Positions 38,288-47,023 of a stretch of 64,000 nt of DNA are shown here, one piece after another. This DNA is from Serratia marcescens (GTDB taxonomy: Bacteria > Pseudomonadota > Gammaproteobacteria > Enterobacterales > Enterobacteriaceae): the NCBI RefSeq assembly GCF_006715005.1, contig NZ_VFMJ01000001.1:2852001-2916000 (forward strand), in the 5' to 3' direction. Positions within the stretch are counted from its first letter, which is position 1. Each line of letters begins with the position of its first letter. A program made the position numbers and the translations under genes. The notes beneath the pieces are model-generated. The model saw only the letters and a list, made by a program, of their open reading frames with translations, was not told the DNA's origin and searched no databases.

Positions 38288-38301
38288 GACGAGACGCCGA
38301 A

Positions 38302-39375
38302 TTATTTGAAGGTGACGTCGACGTTGGCGGTAGCGTTGAACACCCCGGTCTTCGGCGTATTGGTCAACCACTTCAGGTTCGCGATAAAGGTCTCTTTCAC
38401 TTCGTTCTGCTTATCCTGCAGCACACCGCCGAAATCCACGTTGGTTTGCAGTGGGATCGGTTTTTTACTGGTGTCGCGCTGCTGCGTCAGGAAGATCGCC
38501 ACGCCCGGTTGGGTGGTTGGCAGGATCTGCGTGTTGTCTGACGGATCGGCGTTGGTGCTGCTGAAACTGGCCTGCAGAGATTGACCGGCACATTCGCCGC
38601 CGCTCAAGGTAGCCTTGATATCGAACGGCACCTGCTTGGCGATGGTGCCGGTTTTGGCGCTGGAGCTGGTTAGCACGCCGAAATCGACGCTGGCGCCATT
38701 GTTGGCCAACACGGTGATCTGCGGGTTGCACTGAATTACGCGGATCTTGTCCAGCCCCTTGATGTAGGCGTTAAAGTTACTGTCTTTGGTGGCGTTCAGC
38801 CCCAACTCACCATCGATCTGGAACAGCGAAGCGCGCGCCAACGGTGGGAAGTTACCCGCCGGCGGTTTCACCCCGGTGGCTTTGATATACACCGAATAGG
38901 TGGCAGTCACCGCCTGAGGATCGGCTTTTCTTCTGTTACTACCCGGCTTGGTACCCGGCCCCAAATCAGGGCCCGTCGGCCGGTTGGAGCTTTGCTTCAG
39001 GTTGATCGCATCATAATCACGCCCGTTGATCGATACCCCAATCTCCAACGACTTATCCAGTGCGCCGAACGAGTTCTGCGGGTTCCAATAGATGTAAGCG
39101 TTCTCTCCGCGCGGGTAGTTATCCGTATCCCAGCAGGTAAAGGTGGAGGTAAAGTTCTGCGAACGCCAAATCAGGTTGCCTTTGACGAAGTCGCTAGCGG
39201 CCAGCACGATCGGGCGGCCGACATCGATATCCTGCGTCACGCTGCCAACCGGGTTTTTTGAACCCGTCGAGTTGCCGAAGCGGCATTGCATCGCCGCCGC
39301 CTGTTGCGCCATGGCCAACCCTGCCAGCCCCACCACCGACAGAAGTGTGTTACGTGCTAATTTGTTCAAGTTCAT
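38302..39375 (-). CDS. Fimbrial tip adhesin of the type 1-like operon
   Basis: A 357-residue secreted protein with signal peptide (to about residue 28, AQQAAA) and a C-terminal pilin-type domain (CNPQITVLANNGASVDFGVL and ending LKWLTNTPKTGVFNATANVD). The N-terminal half is a separate domain with cysteines (MQCRFGN, STFTCWDTDN), so it is a two-domain adhesin. It is the last gene of the four-gene operon, 8 bases after the usher. In S. marcescens literature the operon is called fimABCD; gene letters here depend on the scheme. The receptor is unknown. The start at 39375 begins the signal peptide. Confidence 0.85.
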   Translation of the reverse strand: MNLNKLARNTLLSVVGLAGLAMAQQAAAMQCRFGNSTGSKNPVGSVTQDIDVGRPIVLAASDFVKGNLIWRSQNFTSTFTCWDTDNYPRGENAYIYWNPQNSFGALDKSLEIGVSINGRDYDAINLKQSSNRPTGPDLGPGTKPGSNRRKADPQAVTATYSVYIKATGVKPPAGNFPPLARASLFQIDGELGLNATKDSNFNAYIKGLDKIRVIQCNPQITVLANNGASVDFGVLTSSSAKTGTIAKQVPFDIKATLSGGECAGQSLQASFSSTNADPSDNTQILPTTQPGVAIFLTQQRDTSKKPIPLQTNVDFGGVLQDKQNEVKETFIANLKWLTNTPKTGVFNATANVDVTFK

Positions 39376-39383
39376 GGTGTACC

Positions 39384-41978
39384 TTACAGTTTTTGGCATT
39401 GCAGGGTCAGTTCCTGATATCCCATGGCCGCTTGTTTGTCGCCCACGTCCGCCGGAATCGGCAGTACGCATTGTTGATCGGCTTTCGGACCCCATTTGAT
39501 CGTCAGTTTTTCACCCGCTTTCACGCCGGAAACATAGGTTGCGCCCTCCAGGCCCACGGTGCCGCTGTTGCGGCCGGACTCGTTGAACACGCCGGCGCCG
39601 ATGGCCGGATAACCGTTATCACCCAGACGAGCGTGAATCAGCAGGCTGACGCCCTTGAAGGTATCGAAGCTCACCTTCACCACCGATTTCTCGGTCGGCA
39701 CCACTTGCTTACTGGCCACCGGCACATCCAGACCCGGGCCAAAATCTTCGGTGCGCAGCGCCACATAGTTGTAGCGGTACGGGTTGGCCGACGGCACCAC
39801 CGCATAACCGAAGCGATCGATGGTCACGCCCGGCTGGTTTTCCAAACGCACGCCTTTGGCGTCTTTCGCTTCCACCAGCAAGATAGTGTTCTGCAACGGC
39901 TGAGTCAGGGTCGCGCCGCCGGAGTGCACCAGCAGACCACCGGAGAGGCCCAGCCCTTCCTGGCGGTATTTCGAACTGTAGGCATAGCTACCGTCGATGT
40001 TACCGATGCTGCTGCTGTAGCCCAGGTTCAGGTTGCTGCTCTGACCGGAGGACTGTGTATGCCCGGTGGAGACCGAGTAGTTCATGCGACGGTCGTCCAG
40101 CATGGTGCCGCTGATGCCGGTCGAGTAGCTGTCGCCGCTCTGTTTGCTGTGCGCCGCGCTGAAGTTGGCGGTGGTCGAGTTGTTGCTCTGGCCCCAATCC
40201 AACGGGATCGACATCGTGAAGTTCACGCTGCGATCGGAATAGCCGTACTGGCCGCGCGTATCCTGCAGATAAACACCGTAGGAAATGCGCTTGAAGCCGT
40301 CGTTGTAACCCAGTTGAATCGTGCGATCGTTACCGGACACGCCCCAGTAGTTCTGGTGGCTCACGTTGGCGTACAGGCTGGCGCCCGCCCACAGCTGCTG
40401 GCTGAGCGACAGCTCGACGCGTTCACGCTTGTTGCCGTAGCGCGCGGTATATCGGGTGCGTTTCTGGTTGTTGCTCCAGGAAGGCTGCCCCGGCTGCAGA
40501 TCGTTTGGATCCCAGTAATCATTGGCATAAATGCCGTTGCGCCAGCTGTTGCGCTCCTGGACCGCATCGCTGAGATCGTAGTAACCGGACGTCGCATAGC
40601 GATAACCCGCCAACTGGAAGTTGGTGCCCATCTGGTTGAGCGACTTGGAGTACAAGAAACGGAAGCTCTGCCCCTGCTTGCGATCGCCGTTCGCCAGCTC
40701 GGTATCGGAAATAGAACCGTCCACGGAGATAGCACCCCATGAGCCCAGGCTCTTACCGATACCCACGGCGGCGGAACGGTAATGTTCGGCGATAATGGCG
40801 CCGCCGAATGGCGTCAGGCCATAGTTCATGCCGTACGCCGCGGTGCCCTGGATCAGTTTCGGCTGATAGCCGCCGTTACCGTTGTGGTATTTACCGGCGG
40901 TCAGCTGGAAGTTCCAAATGCCTTCGCGCAGCATGTTGGCCACGGAAGAGTAGGCGACGCTGAACGTTTTGTGCGAACCGTCGGCCTCGTTCACGGTGAC
41001 CTGCAGGTCACCGTTGTTGGTATGCGGATAAACGTCGTGGATCTCAAAAGGACCCGGCGCGACGTTGGTGCTATAGATGACGTAACCGTTCTGACGGATC
41101 TCGACGCGGGCGTTGGTCGCCGCCACGCCGCGCACCACCGGCGCATAACCGCGCAGGCTGTCCGGCAGCATGTCGTCAACGCTGGAGAGTTGTACCCCGC
41201 GGAACTGGAAGCTGTTGAACACGCTGTTGTTGGTGCTCGCCTGGCCCATCACCAAACGACTGCGCCAAGGCACGATATCGGTCTCGGCCCAGGAGGAGAC
41301 GTTGGTCCAGTTGCTGCTGCTGCCACTCTGCTTGTCCCAGGTGGAGTTGTTGCGCAGGCGCCATCTGCCCAGGTTGAGGCCGCTGTTCAGCGCGAGGAAC
41401 ATGTACTCGCTGTCGTCGGCGTCATCTCGGCGATAGCTGTTCTTGTTGTAGTTGAAGTTATAGTTGGCGAACAGCGCGTTGATGCCTTCATCGTACATGC
41501 TTGGCGGGATCGCCCCGATCGCGCTCAGATCCATCATGGTCTGCGGCACGGAAATGTTGATCTGCTGCACCGCCGCGTCATAGCTGACGGTGGCGTCTTT
41601 AATCAACTCAGACACATCAACACAGCTGCCGGCCTGCAGCGTTTCCGGCAGTTTGATGCCGTAGTTGCGCAGGTCTTCAACTTTCAGGCAGGGTTGAGAC
41701 GCGGTCTGGCCTTTAACCTGACGAAAAGTAACATCCTTATGATCGACCTGAGTCAGGTTGACGTAGATGTCGAATGGGTAAACGCCCGGTTGCAAAGCAT
41801 CGCCCTGAGCGACCGCTTCCGCGTTGCTCAGGTTTTCATCGCCGTGAATAAACGACATGTTAAACTCTGCCAGCGCCGCTTCACTCCATAACATCGGCGC
41901 ACTGGCGGCAATGATTGCAATTCGGATCAGCTGTGTCAGCCGCGTCGTTCCGCCTGCTACTTTTCGTTGATTTGCCAT
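39384..41978 (-). CDS. fimD: Fimbrial outer-membrane usher
   Basis: An 864-residue usher of the FimD/PapC family, the outer-membrane pore that orders and exports subunits. After a signal segment (around SAPMLWSEAALA) it shows the N-terminal chaperone-binding domain with FNMSFIHGDENLSNAEAVAQ, the plug and 24-strand barrel region (RGVAATNARVEIRQNGYVIY, APGPFEIHDVYP) and a C-terminal domain with CVLPIPADVG. Symbol given after E. coli; in some Serratia schemes it is fimC. It lies 12 bases after the chaperone gene. Confidence 0.94.
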   Translation of the reverse strand: MANQRKVAGGTTRLTQLIRIAIIAASAPMLWSEAALAEFNMSFIHGDENLSNAEAVAQGDALQPGVYPFDIYVNLTQVDHKDVTFRQVKGQTASQPCLKVEDLRNYGIKLPETLQAGSCVDVSELIKDATVSYDAAVQQINISVPQTMMDLSAIGAIPPSMYDEGINALFANYNFNYNKNSYRRDDADDSEYMFLALNSGLNLGRWRLRNNSTWDKQSGSSSNWTNVSSWAETDIVPWRSRLVMGQASTNNSVFNSFQFRGVQLSSVDDMLPDSLRGYAPVVRGVAATNARVEIRQNGYVIYSTNVAPGPFEIHDVYPHTNNGDLQVTVNEADGSHKTFSVAYSSVANMLREGIWNFQLTAGKYHNGNGGYQPKLIQGTAAYGMNYGLTPFGGAIIAEHYRSAAVGIGKSLGSWGAISVDGSISDTELANGDRKQGQSFRFLYSKSLNQMGTNFQLAGYRYATSGYYDLSDAVQERNSWRNGIYANDYWDPNDLQPGQPSWSNNQKRTRYTARYGNKRERVELSLSQQLWAGASLYANVSHQNYWGVSGNDRTIQLGYNDGFKRISYGVYLQDTRGQYGYSDRSVNFTMSIPLDWGQSNNSTTANFSAAHSKQSGDSYSTGISGTMLDDRRMNYSVSTGHTQSSGQSSNLNLGYSSSIGNIDGSYAYSSKYRQEGLGLSGGLLVHSGGATLTQPLQNTILLVEAKDAKGVRLENQPGVTIDRFGYAVVPSANPYRYNYVALRTEDFGPGLDVPVASKQVVPTEKSVVKVSFDTFKGVSLLIHARLGDNGYPAIGAGVFNESGRNSGTVGLEGATYVSGVKAGEKLTIKWGPKADQQCVLPIPADVGDKQAAMGYQELTLQCQKL

Positions 41979-41990
41979 TCCCTGTCTCTC

Positions 41991-42677
41991 TTATTGTACT
42001 GGAACGTCCTTGACTTCCGTTCTACCGCCAAAATCGTTGATATAACTGAAAGCAATCTTGTTGCCGACGCTGACGCCCGCCGGGATGTTGATCGATAAGC
42101 GATCTTTCGGGCTCACCATGTTGGCGTCCACATCCACGGTCTTGCCTGCGCTGTTTTTCAAATGCAGCGCCCCAAAGGTAATATGCAGCGGGCCATCGTT
42201 AATCACTTGCAAACGTGAACCTTCACGCTGCCAACGCAAGTTTTGTACCTGCTCGTCCAGCGTCGCTTTCAACGCCACCGGCCGGTAAAAAAGTTTGATT
42301 CGGGTACGCACCGCAACCTGCAGCACGTTTTCTTGCTTCGGCGCCGGTGGAATTTCCTGCACGTTAATCCACAACAGGGTTTCTTTATCCTGAGGTAAAC
42401 CATTACCGGAATAGATAAAGCGCAGAACTGCAGTTTTAGCAGCGTCCAATTTCAGAATCGGTGGAACGACAACGACAGGCAGATTTTTCGGCACTTGGTT
42501 TCTGTCACCGGTGTCCAGCCAGGTCTGCACCATATAAGCTTCTGAAGCATCGTTATGAATGGGCAGAGAGGCGGATTTGTCATCGCCTTTATAGATAACG
42601 CGAGTGGCATCTACCTGGATACCGGCGTAGCTGTTAAAGGTGCCCAGCATCAGCAGAGCAGCAAAGAACTTTTTCAT
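41991..42677 (-). CDS. fimC: Fimbrial periplasmic chaperone
   Basis: A 228-residue PapD-like chaperone with signal peptide (MKKFFAALLMLGTFNSYAG). Two immunoglobulin-like domains: RVIYKGDDKSASLPIHNDAS with the subunit-binding region (VVVVPPILKLDAAKTAVLRF), and the C-terminal domain with IKLFYRPVALKATLDE. It stabilises pilin subunits and hands them to the usher. It follows the pilin gene with a 48-base gap. Symbol given after E. coli; Serratia schemes differ. Confidence 0.93.
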   Translation of the reverse strand: MKKFFAALLMLGTFNSYAGIQVDATRVIYKGDDKSASLPIHNDASEAYMVQTWLDTGDRNQVPKNLPVVVVPPILKLDAAKTAVLRFIYSGNGLPQDKETLLWINVQEIPPAPKQENVLQVAVRTRIKLFYRPVALKATLDEQVQNLRWQREGSRLQVINDGPLHITFGALHLKNSAGKTVDVDANMVSPKDRLSINIPAGVSVGNKIAFSYINDFGGRTEVKDVPVQ

Positions 42678-42725
42678 CGGTTTCCTCTACGGGCCATCCT
42701 TGGCCGTGTGTGTCCTGAAAGACGA

Positions 42726-43268
42726 TTATTTGTATTCGATAGTGAACGGGCTGGTGGCGTTAGCCAGACCTGCAGTTACGTTGCTATCGAATGAACGGTA
42801 ACGAGCCTGCAGGTTGAAGGTCGCTTTACCGTCAGCAGCGATGGTGACTTTCGCTACGTCGTCGTTGATGTTTGAACCGTCGCCGATAGCGAATGGCTTG
42901 CCGTTGTTATCGGTGATTTCGATACCCACGCCGGTAGCTGCAGCGCCAGTGCCGCCAACGTTGCTTACGGACAGCAGGTCTGGGTTACCAGCAACGGTGT
43001 TACCGTCGAAGCGCAGGCTGTAATCGCCGGCATCACATTTTTCCAGAGAGATCTGGAAAGCTTTAGAAGCGGATTTAGAACCCACGGTTGGGAACGCAGA
43101 AGTTGGGTAAGTACCCAGGTAAACTTCTTTATTCTGAGTATCGCTAGTTACCTGGCAGGTAGACTGTTTGATTTCACCGGTGAATTTAACAGTGCCGTTT
43201 GCTGCCATTGCGTTGGAAGCAGTTGCAGACAATACCAGGGCAGCCAAAGGCAATAATACTTTTTTCAT
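42726..43268 (-). CDS. fimA: Major fimbrial subunit (type 1-like pilin)
   Basis: A 180-residue pilin with signal peptide (MKKVLLPLAALVLSATASNA, cut after AMA). The mature part begins ANGTVKFTGEIKQSTCQVTS with the conserved first cysteine; the second is in SLEKCDAGDY, and the C-terminus ends TSPFTIEYK with the usual penultimate Tyr. The start at 43268 follows GGAG. It is the first gene of the operon and resembles the S. marcescens FimA as I recall it. The promoter lies in the following 500 bases. Confidence 0.93.
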   Translation of the reverse strand: MKKVLLPLAALVLSATASNAMAANGTVKFTGEIKQSTCQVTSDTQNKEVYLGTYPTSAFPTVGSKSASKAFQISLEKCDAGDYSLRFDGNTVAGNPDLLSVSNVGGTGAAATGVGIEITDNNGKPFAIGDGSNINDDVAKVTIAADGKATFNLQARYRSFDSNVTAGLANATSPFTIEYK

Positions 43269-43782
43269 TTCCAGCTCCATAGAACAATAAAATAATCGAT
43301 TCAGTGGCGGGCTTATATATATATTGCCGCCACTGAGCATACACTCAGCGATAGCACTCCCTTGCTGAAAAGGAGCGTTGCCTCGATGAACTCATTGCCG
43401 GACGAAATATAGACTAAGCATATTCTTAATGTTAAATCGTTTAAAACATTCATAAGGCCCCTCTTGATAGGAATAAACTATCGGCGGATACCTATCGATC
43501 GATGTTGACGATTCATATGAATAGGAATAATCTGTGTTTGGGAAAGCTGCAGAGTTCAAGATTTTGCATTAAGGCCTGAAAATCAGAATATTATCCCGAA
43601 TATTTACATTTAGTAACAGATTGCGACGTTTGGACTTTGGCACAAATTACGCGTTAAATGGTCTGTCGACACGCTTCGGCCATCCTGACGCTTTAAATAA
43701 GAAATTTACCAATAAGCCTGGAGTAACTTTCTTTTTAACCATTTAAAATCAACAAGTTAAATATCAATCCAAGGATTGGGAA
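43269..43782. other. Divergent promoter region between fimA and the EAL gene
   Basis: About 510 AT-rich bases with no gene seen. A 10-base direct repeat, ATAGGAATAA, occurs at 43467-43476 and 43521-43530, and a GATAG/CTATC inverted pair at 43466-43482. No pair of long inverted repeats of the fimS invertible type was found. The region probably carries binding sites for the nearby LuxR-type regulator or for CRP/OxyR-like factors; none can be named surely. Confidence 0.5.
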
Positions 43783-44499
43783 ATGAGCAGTTCTTTCAGA
43801 GAGAAAAATAACGGCATTAATTATGTTTTTCAGCCAATGTTCGCGAAATCGGGACAATTGCTGGCCGTTGAATGTCTGTCTCGCTTTACGTTTAATAGCG
43901 AATATGCCCATTTTTCCCCTGAACAGTTCTTTCGCCATGCCGACAGCGCCACCCGGATTGAGATTTTGATGGATCAGATCAATCTGATCGATAAATACAA
44001 ACACTGGTTTCATGAAAACCAAGTGATAGCCACTTTGAATGTTGACGATTATTCCCTGCAATCGCTGGCGAATACTCACTTTGCCGAAAGAATTAATGCT
44101 ATGCGCTGTATTCATTTCGAGATCAGCGAGAATTCAACCCGGCTGGTGAAAGATCGCGTGCACGGCGATCCGTCATTGAATAGTTATTCATTTTGGCTCG
44201 ATGATTTTGGTTCTGGCTATGCGGGTTTTTCCGCGTTGTACAACAGCCAGTTCCGCTTCGTTAAGCTCGACCGTTTTCTGCTTTGGGACTTCATGAAAAA
44301 GTCCGGCGGTGAGGGCTTGATGCGCGCGTTACTGCGCTTCTTTTACCTTAATCATTACAAGGTAATTATCGAAGGAGTTGAAACTCCCGAACACAAGAAA
44401 TGGCTGGATGAAATGCCATATTACGCACTGCAGGGAAAGCTGTGGAAGGAATCCAGCATCAAGGATTTGAACTCGCTTCTTACAGCTGAATACTTTTAA
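43783..44499 (+). CDS. EAL-domain cyclic-di-GMP phosphodiesterase beside the fimbrial operon
   Basis: A 238-residue single-domain EAL protein. The signature reads AVECLSRF, so the EAL motif is ECL (residues 30-32) with the essential Glu kept. Other catalytic positions are present: Asn86 (TLNVD), Glu113 (HFEISEN), Asp140 and Asp141 (LDDFGSGY), Lys161 (VKLDRF), Glu197 (IEGVET) and Gln217. It should therefore cleave c-di-GMP. It resembles Klebsiella MrkJ in length and setting. It is divergent from fimA and 21 bases ahead of a LuxR-type gene. Confidence 0.88.
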   Translation: MSSSFREKNNGINYVFQPMFAKSGQLLAVECLSRFTFNSEYAHFSPEQFFRHADSATRIEILMDQINLIDKYKHWFHENQVIATLNVDDYSLQSLANTHFAERINAMRCIHFEISENSTRLVKDRVHGDPSLNSYSFWLDDFGSGYAGFSALYNSQFRFVKLDRFLLWDFMKKSGGEGLMRALLRFFYLNHYKVIIEGVETPEHKKWLDEMPYYALQGKLWKESSIKDLNSLLTAEYF

Positions 44500-44520
44500 C
44501 TCGGTATTGGTGTTTGCCCT

Positions 44521-45111
44521 ATGTCTAAAAACAACGTTCTTGTGATTAGTGAGTGTAAGTACAGCTATGTTGGCCTGTCGGTGCTGCTGAAGAAACACTA
44601 CGGCGCGTACGATATCCGCCTGTTTTCCGATTTCATGCACGGTGGCGCCAAAGCAGAGAAGATCACCAAGCACGATATCGCGCTGATTTTCACCTCGCAA
44701 AACCTCGAACAGAGCGTCAACGTGATCGAAAGCCTGGTGTCCCTGCACCAGCAGTACAACAGCAAAACGCGCCTGTTGGTGTTCTATGACGACGAGCGCG
44801 TAGTGAAACTGTTGTCGATCCTGGGGATTTCCGTCGAGTTGGTCTCCACCCGCATTCCGCTTTATTCGCTGCAGGAAAAAATCCAGCGGCTGCTGGAAAG
44901 CAAAGAACCGGGCGGCATCAGGGTGCAGAAAACCCGCGAGCTCAGCCCGGCGGAAAGCGATGTGATCTTCAATCTGCTGCGCGGCGACAGCCTGCTGCAC
45001 ATTGCGGAAAAGCGCGGCACGCATCCGAAAACCATCTTTTCGCAGAAATACAGCGCGATGAAAAAGCTGCGGCTGCGCAGCATGAGCACCATCTTCGTCG
45101 CCGGAAAATAA
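44521..45111 (+). CDS. LuxR-type regulator next to the fimbrial operon (MrkI/FimW-like)
   Basis: A 196-residue protein with a receiver-like N-terminal part (VLVISECKYSYVGLSVLLKK) and a C-terminal LuxR HTH (ELSPAESDVIFNLLRGDSLL, then HPKTIFSQKYSAMKKLRLRS). The N-terminal part lacks a clear phosphorylatable aspartate pattern. Similar small LuxR proteins sit near fimbrial operons in Enterobacterales. It is the second gene after the EAL gene with a 21-base gap, so fimbriae, c-di-GMP and this regulator are probably linked. Confidence 0.85.
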   Translation: MSKNNVLVISECKYSYVGLSVLLKKHYGAYDIRLFSDFMHGGAKAEKITKHDIALIFTSQNLEQSVNVIESLVSLHQQYNSKTRLLVFYDDERVVKLLSILGISVELVSTRIPLYSLQEKIQRLLESKEPGGIRVQKTRELSPAESDVIFNLLRGDSLLHIAEKRGTHPKTIFSQKYSAMKKLRLRSMSTIFVAGK

Positions 45112-45296
45112 CCTGCCCTGGCTTGTTGCGCGGTACGCCGCGCGGCAACCCGCCTTCTCCCGCCAAGTTAAATTAATGTAACAACCGGCGACAAAGCAGC
45201 AACAGACACACAACATCCTCTCCTGTTGGTTACGATTTGCACACGGATTATCCGTGAGTCATGTCGTGTGGATTAAAATAAACATCAGGAGATGTT

Positions 45297-46922
45297 ATGA
45301 AGTCGTCCTTATTCAGCCGCTATACCTGCTTTGTGCTGAGCATCTTGCTCACCCTGGTTTTCTTGATCATGATGCACAACCATCCGTGGTTCTGGCTGCC
45401 GGCCCTGGCCTGCGGTTGCCTGATGGTGCTGGGTATCTACGATCTCACGCAGCAACGCCACGCCATCTGCCGCAACTACCCGATCATCGGCCGCCTGCGC
45501 TTCTTCTTCGAATTCATCCGCCCGGAACTGCGCCAATATTTCCTCGAGCAGGATAATGAAGAGATTCCGTTTTCACGCACCCAGCGCACGCTGGTGTATC
45601 GCCGGGCGAAAAACGAGATGGGCGACAAGCCGTTCGGCACCCTGCTGGATGTGTACCAAACCGGCTATGAGTGCATCGGCCACTCCATGCGGCCGGTGGA
45701 AGCCGCCGACCCGACCAGTTTTCGCATCACCATCGGCGGCGCCGACTGCCGCCAGCCCTACTCTGCGTCGATCTTCAACATTTCGGCCATGAGCTTCGGC
45801 GCGCTCTCCGCCAATGCCATTCGCGCACTCAACCTCGGTGCGGCCAAGGGCAATTTCTACCACGACACCGGCGAGGGCAGCATCAGCCGCTATCACCGTG
45901 AAAACAACGGCGATCTGGTGTGGGAGCTGGGCAGCGGCTATTTCGGCTGTCGCACCGCCGACGGCCATTTCGATCCGCGCCGCTTTGCCGAACAGGCGCA
46001 AAGCCCGCAGGTCAAAATGATTGAAATCAAGCTCAGCCAGGGCGCCAAACCCGGCCACGGCGGCATTCTGCCGGCGAAAAAGGTGGATGCGGAAATTGCC
46101 GCCACCCGCGGCGTGCCGGAAGGCGTCGACTGCATCTCGCCGGCCTCGCACAGCGCCTTCACCACTCCGCTGGAAATGATGCATTTCATCCAGCAGCTGC
46201 GCGAGCTGTCAGGCGGCAAACCGGTCGGTTTCAAGCTGTGCATCGGCCACCCGTGGGAGTTCGTCGCCATCGTCAAGGCGATGCTGCACACCCGCATCCT
46301 GCCGGATTTCATCGTGGTGGACGGTAAGGAAGGCGGCACCGGCGCCGCGCCGCTCGAGCTCTCCAACTATATGGGCATGCCGCTGCGCGAAGGGCTGCTG
46401 TTCGTGCATAACACGCTGGTGGGCTGCGGCCTGCGCGACCAAATCAAGGTAGGCGCCAGTGGCAAGATCATCAGCGCCTTCGACATCGCCAGCGTGCTGG
46501 TGCTCGGCGCCGATTGGGTGAACTCGGCGCGCGGCTTTATGTTCGCCGTCGGCTGCATCCAGTCGCAAAGCTGCCACACCAACCACTGCCCGACCGGCGT
46601 GGCGACGCAAGATCCGCTGCGGCAGAAGGCGCTGGTGGTGCCGAACAAGGCGGAGCGCGTCTACCACTTCCATCAAAATACGGTGAAAGCGCTGGCGGAC
46701 ATGCTGGCGGCGGCCGGCGTCAGCCGCCCGGAACAGCTGACCTCGCACCATATGCTGCGCCGCATCACGCCGACCGAGATCAAAGTGTACGCCGATATCT
46801 ATTACTACCTGGAGCCGGGCGCGCTGCTGCAACCGGAGATCAAAAGCGAGTTCTACGCCCGCATGTGGCGTATGGCGACGCCCACCAGTTTCGATCAGGC
46901 GATCTCGCTGCCGGCGGCATGA
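45297..46922 (+). CDS. Membrane-anchored FMN-binding glutamate-synthase-like protein
   Basis: A 541-residue protein with two N-terminal membrane segments (residues 11-25 and 30-47) and a large FMN-binding TIM-barrel domain of the GltB type: FNISAMSFGALSANAIRALN, GISRYHRENN-like GEGSISRYHRENNGDLVWEL, KLSQGAKPGHGGILPAKKV, DGKEGGTGAAP and CIQSQSCHTNHCPTGVATQD with the iron-sulfur-type cysteines of the family. It lacks the amidotransferase domain. The exact reaction is unknown. It is convergent with betA. Confidence 0.9.
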   Translation: MKSSLFSRYTCFVLSILLTLVFLIMMHNHPWFWLPALACGCLMVLGIYDLTQQRHAICRNYPIIGRLRFFFEFIRPELRQYFLEQDNEEIPFSRTQRTLVYRRAKNEMGDKPFGTLLDVYQTGYECIGHSMRPVEAADPTSFRITIGGADCRQPYSASIFNISAMSFGALSANAIRALNLGAAKGNFYHDTGEGSISRYHRENNGDLVWELGSGYFGCRTADGHFDPRRFAEQAQSPQVKMIEIKLSQGAKPGHGGILPAKKVDAEIAATRGVPEGVDCISPASHSAFTTPLEMMHFIQQLRELSGGKPVGFKLCIGHPWEFVAIVKAMLHTRILPDFIVVDGKEGGTGAAPLELSNYMGMPLREGLLFVHNTLVGCGLRDQIKVGASGKIISAFDIASVLVLGADWVNSARGFMFAVGCIQSQSCHTNHCPTGVATQDPLRQKALVVPNKAERVYHFHQNTVKALADMLAAAGVSRPEQLTSHHMLRRITPTEIKVYADIYYYLEPGALLQPEIKSEFYARMWRMATPTSFDQAISLPAA

Positions 46923-46929
46923 GGGGATA

Positions 46930-47020
46930 AAAAAGAGTTGCCCCCTCGCCTTGGGGAAGAGCATATGGAGAGGGGTTGCTTGCTACGGCGGCCCTCCCCC
47001 TCAACGGCGAGAGGGCGTGT
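46930..47020. repeat. Possible short intergenic repeat element
   Basis: The gap between the convergent genes contains GC-rich stretches that pair: CCCCCTCGCCTTGGGG and, further on, GCCCTCCCCCTC / GAGAGGGC. Motifs of this CCCTC...GAGGG type are common as repeated, REP-like elements in enterobacterial intergenic gaps. Whether it is repeated elsewhere in this genome cannot be seen here. Confidence 0.3.
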
Positions 47021-47023
47021 CGG

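Noticed and set aside
43269..43782. A fimS-like invertible promoter ahead of fimA
   Set aside because: I looked for a pair of matching inverted repeats and a recombinase gene nearby; neither is present. Only a short direct repeat was found.
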